Assembly: GCA_016191225.1 (NCBI GenBank)
Contig: JACPPC010000022.1
Span: 124,001-188,000 of the forward strand
Reading direction: 5' to 3'
DNA: 64,000 bases
From: Gemmatimonadota bacterium
Lineage (GTDB): Bacteria; Gemmatimonadota; Gemmatimonadetes; Gemmatimonadales; Gemmatimonadaceae
Part shown: one piece after another, positions 37,280 to 45,757 of the stretch
How positions within the stretch are numbered: position 1 is the first letter of the stretch
How the letters are laid out: every line of letters starts with the position of its first letter
Made by a program: the position numbers and the translations under genes
Notes under the pieces: model-generated
What the model was told of the DNA's origin: nothing
The model's input: only the letters and a program-made list of their open reading frames with translations
Databases searched by the model: none

Positions 37280-39513
37280 TCAAGGCTCCGCTTGACGCGC
37301 TCGACGTCGGCGCTGCTGAGCGTCGTCACGCCATCGTCGGCGACCTCGACCACGAGCCCCTTGCCGCTGATGATCACGTGGTCACCGAGGGCGAAGGCGC
37401 TCTTGGCCTGCGGCAGGGCGCGCAGCAGGGCGAACCATGCCTCACTGTACCCCTTGACCTTGATCGTGGCCACCTTGCCCCGCGCCTCGGCGTACTTCAC
37501 GTCGGTCCAGGCGCTGCCGACCTTCACGAAGGTCCGCCCGAACTCGGCCCGTGTCACGCGCGACGAGGCCTCCTCGTCCTTGGCCATCTCGCCCAGCGAC
37601 TTCACCTCGCGCTGCTTACTGGCGACCTTCGCCATCGCGAAACCGCGCGAACCCGCGTCTTGCGAAGCCATGGCGCCGGCGCCATTCGCCTCGCGCGCCC
37701 GTCCCAGCTGGTCCATCGTCGCGGCCACCGGGGCCGCGGCCGGCATGTTCCGGTTGGCGACCATCCCGGGCTCGACGACCAGGTACGAGGTGAACTCGGT
37801 GGGGATGCCGAAACGCTCACCCAGGGTGCGGATCTCGGCGTCGAGCTCGGTGGTGTTGGTGCGGCGCTTCTCGGCGGCGAGCCAGCCGATGCGCTGCGTG
37901 GCCCAGAGGCGCGGCACAAAGGTGTTGCCCGTCTCGCGGTCGGGGAAGTTCACGTCCTGCGACCAGGTGACGTTGCCGTTCGGGGTGCGCCCCTCGAAGA
38001 CGAGGCGGCCGCGGCCGGTCCCTTCATACTGCGTGAGGAGCACCAGGTCCTGGCCGGCGAAGAGGTCCACCGGCGCGTTCGGCAGGGTGCGCACGAGCCG
38101 CACTCCTTCTGCACGGACGCGAAGGTCCGTGACGACCGGCGCCATCAGGCGGCTCGCGGTGATCCCCACCATGCGCTCGACGTTCTCCTCCGGGCGGGCG
38201 AACTGCGCCGAGCCGCGGCCGCTCAAGGCCAGCTGCTCGAGCAGCGACACGTTCACGTCGGTGCCCAGCCCGAAGGTGAACAGGCGGCGGTCGCCGCGCC
38301 ATGCCCGCGCGCTGTCGGCGATCACCTCGGCCCGCTGCTCGCCCACGCTCGGGGTGCCGTCGGTGAGGAAGAGGACGATGTTGAGGCGGCCGGCGGGGGT
38401 CGCGCCGTCGCGCGGCATCGCCTCGCGCAGGGCGCCCATGATGTTCGTGCCGCCGGCGACGTCGAGGCCATCGATATAGTTGCGCGCCGCTACCAATTCC
38501 TGCTCGTTCGCGGTGGTCCACCCGTCGCGAAACGTGCGCACGTCGCTGGCGAACGGGATGATGCGGAAGCGGTCCTGCGGCCCGAGGGTGCCCAGCAGCT
38601 GGCGGCCGGCGGCCTTGGCCTGCTCGAGCTTGCGTCCCGACATCGAGCCCGAGATGTCGATCACGAAGGTCACGTCGCGCGGGGCGCGGTCGCCGCGCAC
38701 GGCGGGAGGCGTGAGGGTAATGAGGGCGTAGCGGGCGTCGCCCCCCTCGGCCTGCGGCAGCATCGCGATCGACGCCTCGCGCGGCGCGCGCACGGGGAGG
38801 AGCACCGTCAGTTCACGGGCGCCACCGTCGACCTCGACGATCTGCTCGTTGCCGTCGCGGCGGACGTTCAGCTCGTGCGTGGGCGAGTAGGGGCGGCCGT
38901 ACGGCGCGTCGGTGGAGTAGGCGAGGCGCAGGCGCATCGTGCCGCCCAGCTGTTGCCCCTGCTCACCGCGCTGCGGCACATTGCCGCGGAAGTAGTCCAC
39001 GCGCACCGCGTCACCCTCGCGCACGGCGACCTGCGAAAAGCGCACGACGACGCGCTTCTCCTCGCCGGGGTTGATCGGGAAGATGCGGGTGCGGAGGAGG
39101 CCGTAGCCCATCCACTCCACCAGCGCGGGGTCCTTCTGCCGGGCGACGATCTGCTCGTAGATCTGTCGCGCCTGGGTGGCGTTCATCGTCTCGCCGCTCA
39201 CTAGCTCGCCGTTGATCGAGAGCTTGAGGTCCTGGAAGGCGGCGCCGTGCGGCATCGGGTACAGGTAGTCGGCCTCGGCCACGCGGCCGCCGCGATTGAC
39301 GAAGGTCTCTGTGACCTCGTAGCGGGCGACGCCGTTCACGAGGTCGATGCGGACGGCGCTCGAGAGTCGCTCGAGCATCGGTCGCCCCACGGGGCGGACC
39401 ATGCAGTCGGCATTGGGCGGGCAGGGACGATCGATGATGATGCCCTGGGCCTGCGCAACGGAGGCGCTGGCAAGGGTCAGGGCGGCGGTGAGGGCGAGGG
39501 TGCGGGCGAGCAT
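37276..39513 (-). CDS. VIT- and von Willebrand A-domain secreted protein
   Basis: 745 residues from ATG 39513, with GGAG upstream. Signal peptide ends ASVAQAQ. The VIT domain spans ~45-180 (VARYEVTETFVNRGG, PMPHGAAFQDLKL) and the vWA domain ~310-490 with an intact MIDAS (FVIDISGSMSG, then LTDGTPS). This matches inter-alpha-trypsin-inhibitor-like proteins, whose bacterial role is surface or envelope adhesion. It is the first gene of a VIT-sigma-anti-sigma operon, so it may be either the signal source or a target. Confidence 0.92.
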   Translation of the reverse strand: MLARTLALTAALTLASASVAQAQGIIIDRPCPPNADCMVRPVGRPMLERLSSAVRIDLVNGVARYEVTETFVNRGGRVAEADYLYPMPHGAAFQDLKLSINGELVSGETMNATQARQIYEQIVARQKDPALVEWMGYGLLRTRIFPINPGEEKRVVVRFSQVAVREGDAVRVDYFRGNVPQRGEQGQQLGGTMRLRLAYSTDAPYGRPYSPTHELNVRRDGNEQIVEVDGGARELTVLLPVRAPREASIAMLPQAEGGDARYALITLTPPAVRGDRAPRDVTFVIDISGSMSGRKLEQAKAAGRQLLGTLGPQDRFRIIPFASDVRTFRDGWTTANEQELVAARNYIDGLDVAGGTNIMGALREAMPRDGATPAGRLNIVLFLTDGTPSVGEQRAEVIADSARAWRGDRRLFTFGLGTDVNVSLLEQLALSGRGSAQFARPEENVERMVGITASRLMAPVVTDLRVRAEGVRLVRTLPNAPVDLFAGQDLVLLTQYEGTGRGRLVFEGRTPNGNVTWSQDVNFPDRETGNTFVPRLWATQRIGWLAAEKRRTNTTELDAEIRTLGERFGIPTEFTSYLVVEPGMVANRNMPAAAPVAATMDQLGRAREANGAGAMASQDAGSRGFAMAKVASKQREVKSLGEMAKDEEASSRVTRAEFGRTFVKVGSAWTDVKYAEARGKVATIKVKGYSEAWFALLRALPQAKSAFALGDHVIISGKGLVVEVADDGVTTLSSADVERVKRSLE

Positions 39514-39598
39514 GACGGCTCCAGGTTGGGGGTGCGCAAGGAGACGTCGTTGCGGGCGGGACTTGCACACGGGGGCGCTATCAAGTAGAATTGGGCAG

Positions 39599-39627
39599 TT
39601 GGGGGCCAATATTGGCCTTTCTATGAT
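39599..39627 (+). promoter_or_regulatory. Promoter and palindromic operator of the Xre-RES module
   Basis: TTGGGG (39599-39604), a 17-bp spacer and TATGAT (39622-39627). The spacer holds the perfect 14-bp palindrome GGCCAATATTGGCC (39604-39617). An ATTGG half-site lies upstream at ~39589. Transcription would start near 39634, with GGAG before the ATG at 39664. Antitoxin autoregulation is the likely use. Confidence 0.65.
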
Positions 39628-39663
39628 CGTGCTGCGACCCTTGGCGCGGACCGCGGAGACGGG

Positions 39664-40131
39664 ATGGCGCAGAACCCGATCGTGAACGACGCCGCGACGC
39701 GCGAGCGCCTGACACCCGCTGCGGTTCGCGCCTTCCTCTCTCTCGCGGGCACGTGGCAGCTGAGCGTTCCCGAGCAGGTGAACCTGCTCGGCGCGTCGGT
39801 CGGCCGGAGCACCCTGCAGAATTGGGCCAGGGGTCGGCACGCCGTGCTCAGCGCCGACCAGCTGCTGCGCATCTCGTATCTGCTCGGCATCCATGAAGGG
39901 CTGCAGCGCATCTGGCGGCTGCACCCGCACGAGGCCGTCGCCTGGATTCGCCGGCCTAACCTCGAGTCGCCGTTCGATGGGATGAGCCCGATCGACTTTG
40001 CGCTCTCAGGCGGGATTCTCGCGCTGTCGGCCATGCGCGCCTGGATCGATGGCGCGACCGGCGGGCCACCGAGCCGGGTGCCGGAGGAGATGGCGAAACG
40101 GGGACCGCGCGCACTGATGGTCGCCGAGTAG
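39664..40131 (+). CDS. Xre/MbcA/ParS-type antitoxin (DUF2384)
   Basis: 155 residues. An N-terminal helix-turn-helix (LSVPEQVNLLGASVGRSTLQ and NWARGRHAVLSADQLLRIS) is followed by the toxin-binding DUF2384 domain with LESPFDGMSPIDFALSGG. This pairs with RES toxins. GGAG precedes the start; the toxin gene begins 6 bp after its stop. Likely represses its own promoter at 39599-39627. Confidence 0.9.
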   Translation: MAQNPIVNDAATRERLTPAAVRAFLSLAGTWQLSVPEQVNLLGASVGRSTLQNWARGRHAVLSADQLLRISYLLGIHEGLQRIWRLHPHEAVAWIRRPNLESPFDGMSPIDFALSGGILALSAMRAWIDGATGGPPSRVPEEMAKRGPRALMVAE

Positions 40132-40137
40132 GGCGCG

Positions 40138-40833
40138 ATGGCGAACCGTCCGTGGCGACCGGGCAAGCTCGCGTCGCTGGCGCCACTCGGCCTGGTGATT
40201 GCCGCGCCCGGCGGCGCGCTGCAACAGGCGAGGGTGGCGTGGAGTCCGTGCCACCGGCTCATCGCGCGCGAGTACGCCAACGAGAACCTGTTCGAGCGGC
40301 TGACGGCGAACACCAGCTACGCCGTGCTCGGCGACGAGGTGCGTGCCCTTCGCGAAATCGCCGACCTCACCAATGGCGTGCGCGCCGAGACCGGGCTGAT
40401 CGCCGCCGCCTTTGCATTTCCGGGGCGCCCGAGTCGTTTCTCCGACGGCTCGCGTGGCGCGTACTACGCCGCGCGTGCCCTCGAGACCGCGATCGCCGAG
40501 GTGGCGTACCACGACGCGCGCGTGCTGCGCGGCGCCGGGGCATGCGTGATCGAGAAGTCGGTGATCGAGGCGACGCTCGACGGAACGCTCGTGGACATTC
40601 GCGGCGGGCGGCCGGCGCCGGCCGGCGTGTACCACGACACCGACTACATCGTGGGGCAGCGCCTCGGCGGTCTGGTGCGCGAGCTGGGTGGCGACGGCAT
40701 CGCGTACGACTCGGTGCGGCACGCCGGCGGTGCGTGCGCGGCGGTCTTTCGCGCAGAGGTGCTGCGCGACGCGCGCGCGGTGCGCACGATCAGGTTCGCG
40801 TGGGATGGGATGGCGCTGCACAAGGCGCCTTGA
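40138..40833 (+). CDS. RES-domain toxin (NAD+-degrading family)
   Basis: 231 residues. RES features: CHRLIAREYANE with the Arg, SRGAYYAARALETAIAEVAYH (Tyr and Glu), and GIAYDSVRHAGGACAAVFR with the Ser. The family includes MbcT and homologues that break down NAD+ and stop growth. Active-site residues look intact. The antitoxin gene is 6 bp upstream. About 40 residues longer than the smallest RES toxins. Confidence 0.9.
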   Translation: MANRPWRPGKLASLAPLGLVIAAPGGALQQARVAWSPCHRLIAREYANENLFERLTANTSYAVLGDEVRALREIADLTNGVRAETGLIAAAFAFPGRPSRFSDGSRGAYYAARALETAIAEVAYHDARVLRGAGACVIEKSVIEATLDGTLVDIRGGRPAPAGVYHDTDYIVGQRLGGLVRELGGDGIAYDSVRHAGGACAAVFRAEVLRDARAVRTIRFAWDGMALHKAP

Positions 40834-40855
40834 CCCGCCGGTGCGGTCTGGCGAT

Positions 40856-40884
40856 TTGACTATGGTCATTGACCATGGTAATAT
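40856..40884 (+). promoter_or_regulatory. Promoter with tandem 13-bp operators for the Phd-VapC module
   Basis: TTGACT (40856-40861), 17 bp, TAATAT (40879-40884) is close to consensus. The stretch is two direct 13-mers, TTGACTATGGTCA and TTGACCATGGTAA, and contains the perfect palindrome ATGGTCA-T-TGACCAT (40862-40876). Transcription would begin at ~40890-40892, on or beside the first ATG. Confidence 0.75.
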
Positions 40885-40889
40885 TGCTC

Positions 40890-41147
40890 ATGGCCAAGAA
40901 GCCACCTAAGTCCATGGCAATATCTGAGTTCAAGGCGACCTGCCTCTCGGTTCTTGAGCAGGTACGCCGTACCGGCACGCCCGTTGTGGTCACCAAGCGC
41001 GGCATCCCGATCGCGGAGGTCGTACCGCTTTCGCTCGCGACCGCGGGGAGTGACTGGATCGACTCGATGCGCGGAACCGCGACACTCAACGACGACCTGA
41101 TTGCCCCCGCGTCCTCGCCGGGCGACTGGGAAGTGCTGGGCACGTGA
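40890..41147 (+). CDS. Phd/YefM-family antitoxin
   Basis: 85 residues from ATG 40890; an ATG at 40914 is the alternative. SMAISEFKATCLSVLEQV and TGTPVVVTKRGIPIAEVVP are the Phd/YefM DNA-binding fold; the C-terminus (DWIDSMRGTATL) is the toxin-binding tail. No Shine-Dalgarno is seen before either start, and the predicted transcript begins at the first ATG, so translation may be leaderless. Coupled to the toxin by 4 nt. Confidence 0.9.
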   Translation: MAKKPPKSMAISEFKATCLSVLEQVRRTGTPVVVTKRGIPIAEVVPLSLATAGSDWIDSMRGTATLNDDLIAPASSPGDWEVLGT

Positions 41148-41536
41148 AGCTGCTGCTCGACACGCACATCTGGATCTGGGCCGTCCTGGATTCCCGGCGG
41201 CTCTCGCCCGCGGTTGTCGAGGCACTCAGGTCCCCCGACAACGAACTCTGGCTCTCGCCGGTGAGCGTGTGGGAGGCGATGCTGCTGGCCGAACGCGGGC
41301 GCATCACGGTGCAAGGCACGCCGGCGGAGTGGGTCCAGCGCATGGTCGCCGCGATGCCGCGTCGCGAGGCGGCGCTGACGCATGACATTGCGATCGCGAG
41401 CCGCGGCATGGCGCTCGCGCACCAAGATCCGGCGGATCGCTTCATCGCCGCGACCGCGCGCGTGCTGGGGCTCACGCTCGTGACGGCGGACGCGCGCTTG
41501 ATCGGGTCGCGCGAGTACAAGGTGTTGGCGAACTGA
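41144..41536 (+). CDS. VapC-type PIN-domain ribonuclease toxin
   Basis: 130 residues, GTG start overlapping the antitoxin stop (GTGA). PIN acidic residues: LLLDTHIWIW (Asp), SVWEAMLLAERG (Glu), DPADRFIAATA (Asp), VTADARL (Asp). All four are present, so it should be an active Mg2+-dependent RNase that cuts tRNA or rRNA. Paired with a Phd/YefM rather than a VapB antitoxin, a common alternative. Confidence 0.92.
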   Translation: MKLLLDTHIWIWAVLDSRRLSPAVVEALRSPDNELWLSPVSVWEAMLLAERGRITVQGTPAEWVQRMVAAMPRREAALTHDIAIASRGMALAHQDPADRFIAATARVLGLTLVTADARLIGSREYKVLAN

Positions 41537-41582
41537 TGACGACGGCCGCACGCGCGGCCGTATCCACCCGGAGAGGACTTTC

Positions 41583-41981
41583 ATGCCCGAGACTACCGCG
41601 CGCCACTACCGCTGGGACGATATGCCCAGGGAGCGGGTGACCGACATGATCGACCGCCGGTTCATCAGCTGCAACCGCATGATGATCGCCCACGTCTACC
41701 TCAAGAAGGGGTGCGTGGTGCCGCGGCACTCCCACGACAACGAGCAGATCACCTACATCCTCGAGGGCGCGCTCAAGTTCTGGATCGGTGACCAGGGGGA
41801 GCGCGAGGTCACCGTGCGCGCCGGCGAGGTGCTCACCATCCCGTCCAACGTGCCGCACCGCGCCGAGGCGCTCGAGGACACGCTCGACGTCGATGTCTTC
41901 GATCCGCCGCGACAGGACTGGATCGACAAGTCGGACGCCTACCTGCGCACCGGCGCCGACGACCTCCTCCGGCAGCGCTGA
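41583..41981 (+). CDS. Cupin-2 domain protein
   Basis: 132 residues, with GGAGAGG upstream. Cupin motif 1 PRHSHDNEQITYILEGALKF and motif 2 SNVPHRAEAL give two His, a Glu and a further His as metal ligands. Small single-domain cupins of this type are often found with SDR enzymes; the SDR gene starts 3 bp on. Substrate unknown. Confidence 0.87.
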   Translation: MPETTARHYRWDDMPRERVTDMIDRRFISCNRMMIAHVYLKKGCVVPRHSHDNEQITYILEGALKFWIGDQGEREVTVRAGEVLTIPSNVPHRAEALEDTLDVDVFDPPRQDWIDKSDAYLRTGADDLLRQR

Positions 41982-41984
41982 CCC

Positions 41985-42776
41985 GTGGACCTCGGGCTGA
42001 GGGACAAGGTCGCGCTCATCACCGGCGCGAGCTCCGGACTGGGGCTCGCCATCGCGCACGAGCTGGCGACGGAAGGGGCGACGGTGGTGATTGCCGCGCG
42101 GCGGGCCGACACGCTGGCCAAGGCGGCGCGCGACATCACGGCCGCGACGCGAAGCCGGGTGGTTCCGCTCGCGGTGGACCTCGCCCAGGCCGGCGCCGGC
42201 GCGGAACTCGTGGCGCGGGCGATCGCGGAGTGCGGCCGCGTGGACATCCTGCTCACCAACGGCGGCGGACCGCCGTCGCTCCCCTTCGAGCAGACCACCG
42301 CCGCGCAGTGGGACGCCGCCATCCGGCTCAACCTGAACAGTGCGCTCGAGTTGTGCCGCGCCGCCCTCCCCGGCATGAAGGAACGCAAGTGGGGGCGCAT
42401 CCTGGCGCTCACCTCGATCAGCGTCAAGCAACCGGTGGAGAACCTCGTCCTCTCCAACGCCGTGCGTTCGGCCGTCTCGAGCTTTGCGCGCACGCTGGCC
42501 AACGAGGTGGCGCCGTTCAACGTGACCGTGAACAACCTGCTGCCGGGCTACACGAAGACCGAACGGCTCACCGATCTCGCCGCCGCGGCCGGCGCGCGGC
42601 GTGGCGTCGGCGAGCAGGCGGTCTACGCCGACTGGGAACGGCAGATCCCGATGGGGCGACTGGGGGAGCCGCGGGAACTGGCCGCGCTGGCCGCCTTCCT
42701 CGCCTCGGATCGGGCGAGCTACATCACCGGACAGTCCGTGGCCGCCGACGGCGGCTGGATCAAGTCGCTGTTCTAG
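41985..42776 (+). CDS. SDR-family protein with altered catalytic Tyr/Lys
   Basis: 263 residues, GTG start. Rossmann motif TGASSGLGLAIA and LLTNGGGPP (the NNAG position). The catalytic Tyr-xxx-Lys is replaced: after TSISVKQPVENLVL the aligned positions read SNAVR. The C-terminal NNLLPGYTKTERL and TGQSVAADGGW are normal. This looks like the 3-oxoacyl-ACP-reductase-like subgroup known to lack the usual tetrad. Oxidoreductase activity is uncertain. Likely cotranscribed with the cupin. Confidence 0.85.
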   Translation: MDLGLRDKVALITGASSGLGLAIAHELATEGATVVIAARRADTLAKAARDITAATRSRVVPLAVDLAQAGAGAELVARAIAECGRVDILLTNGGGPPSLPFEQTTAAQWDAAIRLNLNSALELCRAALPGMKERKWGRILALTSISVKQPVENLVLSNAVRSAVSSFARTLANEVAPFNVTVNNLLPGYTKTERLTDLAAAAGARRGVGEQAVYADWERQIPMGRLGEPRELAALAAFLASDRASYITGQSVAADGGWIKSLF

Positions 42777-42816
42777 TCACGTTCGCGCGCCCCCGGGCGC
42801 CCCTGGAGCCTCGCAC

Positions 42817-43743
42817 ATGGCACCGATCAACAAGTCCGAGTGGATCTGGAAGGACGGGTCCTTCATCAAGTGGGACGATGCGCAGCTGCACCTGCTCTCC
42901 ACGGCCATCCAGTTCGGCACCTCGCTGTTCGAGGGCATCCGCTGCTACGACTCGCCAAGCGGTCCGCAGGTCTTCCGGCTCGGAGACCACCTGCGGCGCC
43001 TGGTCGACTCGTGCCGCACCTACGGCCTCGCCCTGCCGCATGACCTCGGCACGCTCACCAAGGCCTGCGTGGACGCCGTGAAGAAGAACGGGCTCGCGTC
43101 ATGCTATCTCCGCCCGGTGGTGCTGCTCGGCTACGGCGGCGCCGGACTCGAGGCCGACGGCAGTCCGGTGGAGACTTACGTGCCCTGCTGGTCCTGGGGC
43201 ACGTACCTCGGGGCGGGCGCCCTCGAGCAGGGGGTGCACGCCTGCGTGAGCAGCTGGCAGCGCGCGCACCCCAACACCTATCCGCTCATGGCCAAGGCGG
43301 CCGGGCAGTACCTGAACAGCCAGCTCATGAAGTGGGAGGCCAAGCGCAACGGCTTCCAGGAAGCGATCGGCCTGAGCCCAAGCGGTCTCGTGAGCGAAGG
43401 GACGGGGATGAACATCTTCGTCGTCTGGCGCGGCAAGTGCTACACCCCGGCGCTGGACGGCACGCTGCTGCCCGGCATCACCGCCGACTCGGTGATCACC
43501 CTCGCCAACGACATCGGCATCGCGATCGAGCCGCGACAGATCCCGCGCGAGATGCTGTACGGCGCCGACGAGATCTTCTTCACCGGCACCGCCGCCGAGG
43601 TCACGCCGGTGGCGACGGTGGACCGCCGGGTGATCGGCGCGGGTGCGGCCGGCCCGATCACGCGCGCCATCCAGCAGCGATACCTGGACTACGCGCAGGG
43701 CAAGCTGCCAGACACGCACGGGTGGCGAACCAGCGCGGCATGA
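42817..43743 (+). CDS. ilvE: Branched-chain amino acid aminotransferase
   Basis: 308 residues from ATG 42817 (CTGGAG upstream). Class IV PLP fold: the Schiff-base Lys is Lys160 in YPLMAKAAGQYLNSQL, and GLVSEGTGMNIFVV is the cofactor-phosphate loop. It makes Ile, Leu and Val from their 2-oxo acids. The cupin-SDR pair lies upstream by 40 bp. The 86-bp gap after it holds no feature I can name. Confidence 0.93.
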   Translation: MAPINKSEWIWKDGSFIKWDDAQLHLLSTAIQFGTSLFEGIRCYDSPSGPQVFRLGDHLRRLVDSCRTYGLALPHDLGTLTKACVDAVKKNGLASCYLRPVVLLGYGGAGLEADGSPVETYVPCWSWGTYLGAGALEQGVHACVSSWQRAHPNTYPLMAKAAGQYLNSQLMKWEAKRNGFQEAIGLSPSGLVSEGTGMNIFVVWRGKCYTPALDGTLLPGITADSVITLANDIGIAIEPRQIPREMLYGADEIFFTGTAAEVTPVATVDRRVIGAGAAGPITRAIQQRYLDYAQGKLPDTHGWRTSAA

Positions 43744-43829
43744 AACCGAAAACCACGAGTTCGTGACAGCCTGCTCCCGCACCGACGGTGGCCGCGAGGG
43801 CCGTTGGGTGATCGAGCGATGGACACCCC

Positions 43830-45170
43830 CTACACAAACCGCCTGAACAATCCCCGTATCCTCGCGGTCCACGCAGCATCGAGGTCGACCCCCTTCGCCT
43901 CGCGCTCCCATCCGTCGAGCGCGGCGTCCACCTCGCCGAGGATATCGGCGCCCGACCCGGCCACGTCGAACTTCGCGCCGATCGCGAGCAGGTCCGCGCG
44001 CCTGAAATCGTCGTCCTTGCCGCCGGCGGTCATCTGGTGCGTCGCGGCCCAGGCACCGCCGTGGCTGAAGGTGACGTCGAACGCCGGCGCGAGTCGCCAC
44101 GCGCCATTCGGACCCATGAGGAAGGCGACGTTCTTGACGTGATCGTCCTGGTTGCGCGCGGCGAGGTTGAACGCCATGCGCCGGTACGCCTGGTCCACCG
44201 CCTGCTGTCCCATGCCGAGCAGTCGGATGGTGCGAAACCAGTCCTCGTAACTGCGCACCTGGCGGGTGTTGTAGTCGGCGTGCAGGAGTCCACCGAGGCT
44301 GTGCAGGTGCAGCCGGGCGTCGCCGTCGCGATCGAAGCGCCGGGTCATGAAGTGCGCGAACTCCCGCTCGCGCAGCAGGTGCGTGTCGGCCATCTCCACG
44401 CCGGCGGCGCGCGCTATCCGCGCGTATGCGAACTCGATGCGCCCGTAGGGCCCGGGCACGAACTCCCGCACGAGCTCGTGACCGCCGCCGCCGCTCGAGA
44501 CGCCGTCGAACTTGATCATCCAGTGCTCGTCGCCGGCGTCGCGGGGTGCGAACGCTGACTTCACCCGCTTCGCGGCGCGGTTCCAGAGGATCAGCGCCTT
44601 GGCCCGCGCCCCTCCCGCCGACGCCCCCACCTGCATCATCTCCGGAATCGCCACGCTCGGCGCGTCCTCGATCACGCGCCGCGCCTCGTCCACGAGTCGC
44701 GAGATCTCGAGGGCGTCGGCGGTGGCCTTGCCTGCGGTCCCCTCGAGCGGCGGGCTGAACTCCAGCGCCCCCATCGCGCGGCGCCCGATGTAGAGCAGCT
44801 TTTGCACCGGGCTCAGCGCCGCGTCAGGAGTGCCGCGGCCCTCGAAGTAGCGCCGGATGACGGCGTTGCCGAAGGCGTCGGGCAAGGCGTCGGCGAGCAG
44901 TCCGGGGAGTCCCGCGAACGACGCGACCCGCTGCAGCTCGGGAAACGACACCGGTCCCTTGAGCGAGAGGGGGAGGTGCACGGGCGAGAGTTCGAGCCCC
45001 GACTGGCGAAAGGCGTCGGTGTACTCGAAGGTGATCGTGTGCTGGCGATCTTCCACCACTGCGCCGACGTCGTGCCCCCAGACTTTGATGCGCGCGACGG
45101 TGAATGCGCGCACGGTGTCGCCGTTCGGGCGTCGCCGGCGCTGGCGCGCTGGGCGCGGTGCCTCAGCCAT
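43830..45170 (-). CDS. hipA: HipA-family serine/threonine kinase toxin
   Basis: 446 residues from ATG 45170, overlapping hipB by 8 nt. The Gly/Ser loop VGASAGGARAKALI, the catalytic loop NQDDHVKN and the metal-binding LAPAFDVTFS are intact, so a working kinase is expected. E. coli HipA phosphorylates glutamyl-tRNA synthetase and causes dormancy; the target here is unknown. Convergent with ilvE. Confidence 0.92.
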   Translation of the reverse strand: MAEAPRPARQRRRRPNGDTVRAFTVARIKVWGHDVGAVVEDRQHTITFEYTDAFRQSGLELSPVHLPLSLKGPVSFPELQRVASFAGLPGLLADALPDAFGNAVIRRYFEGRGTPDAALSPVQKLLYIGRRAMGALEFSPPLEGTAGKATADALEISRLVDEARRVIEDAPSVAIPEMMQVGASAGGARAKALILWNRAAKRVKSAFAPRDAGDEHWMIKFDGVSSGGGGHELVREFVPGPYGRIEFAYARIARAAGVEMADTHLLREREFAHFMTRRFDRDGDARLHLHSLGGLLHADYNTRQVRSYEDWFRTIRLLGMGQQAVDQAYRRMAFNLAARNQDDHVKNVAFLMGPNGAWRLAPAFDVTFSHGGAWAATHQMTAGGKDDDFRRADLLAIGAKFDVAGSGADILGEVDAALDGWEREAKGVDLDAAWTARIRGLFRRFV

Positions 45171-45504
45171 CACTCGGCTTCGGACCGCGGCCGCGTGGTG
45201 ACGACTTGGCGCGCGCGCGACGGCGCTCGCGGCCAAGCGCGGCGACCTGCAGCGGCGAGACGAGGGGCGCGGGAAGGAGGGCGTCGAGCGCGTCGAGCCG
45301 ACCGAGGGCGCGGAGGAGTTTGATCAACGTGGCGAGAGTCGGGCTCTCGCCATGCTCGGCGCGGACCGCGGTGCGCGTGCTGACGCCGGCGGCCGCGGCC
45401 AGGTCGTCGATGGTGCGGTTCTGCTGCAGCCGGTAGCGGTTGATGCGGCTGCCGACTTCGCGCAGGACTTCGTCGGTGGTGCTGGTGGATCGGATGGTGG
45501 ACAC
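45163..45504 (-). CDS. hipB: HipB-like HTH antitoxin/repressor
   Basis: 113 residues from GTG 45504, which has AGGA 8 nt upstream; an ATG at 45534 lacks this. HTH_3 fold: RYRLQQNRTIDDLAAAAGVS, TRTAVRAEHGESPTLATLIKL. The C-terminal tail is Arg/Lys-rich. It binds and restrains HipA and represses the operon. Promoter at 45598-45626. Confidence 0.88.
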   Translation of the reverse strand: MSTIRSTSTTDEVLREVGSRINRYRLQQNRTIDDLAAAAGVSTRTAVRAEHGESPTLATLIKLLRALGRLDALDALLPAPLVSPLQVAALGRERRRARAKSSPRGRGPKPSDG

Positions 45505-45597
45505 GCGGCGATTCCTATGGAAGGCGCCTGGCATCGCTATACAATGTCACATTAGGCTCCATAAAGCCAAAACGAGCCTGAATACGACATATATGGC

Positions 45598-45626
45598 ACC
45601 ATACACACAACATCAGTGTTTGTCAA
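45598..45626 (-). promoter_or_regulatory. hipBA promoter
   Basis: On the minus strand TTGACA (45626-45621), 17 bp, TATGGT (45603-45598). The transcript would start near 45591 with a leader of ~85 nt. The stretch 45540-45660 is distinctly AT-rich compared with its surroundings and contains short palindromes (CATATATG), which are candidate HipB sites. Confidence 0.65.
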
Positions 45627-45653
45627 CTATGTCGGTGTATAGGTGACAAATAT

Positions 45654-45687
45654 GGCATGCAAACGCAAAGAAGCACGCCTGCATGCC
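45654..45687. repeat. Inverted repeat GGCATGC-N20-GCATGCC
   Basis: A perfect 7-bp inverted repeat separated by 20 bp, in the gap between hipBA's promoter and the 3' end of the PP2C gene. It could be a HipB operator or a weak terminator for the PP2C gene. No further evidence. Confidence 0.35.
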
Positions 45688-45757
45688 ATTAATGTCGCTT
45701 TCCCTGCACACAGTCCAGCAGCTCCTCGAGTCGTGAGGAGCGCCGCGTCGCTGTCTG

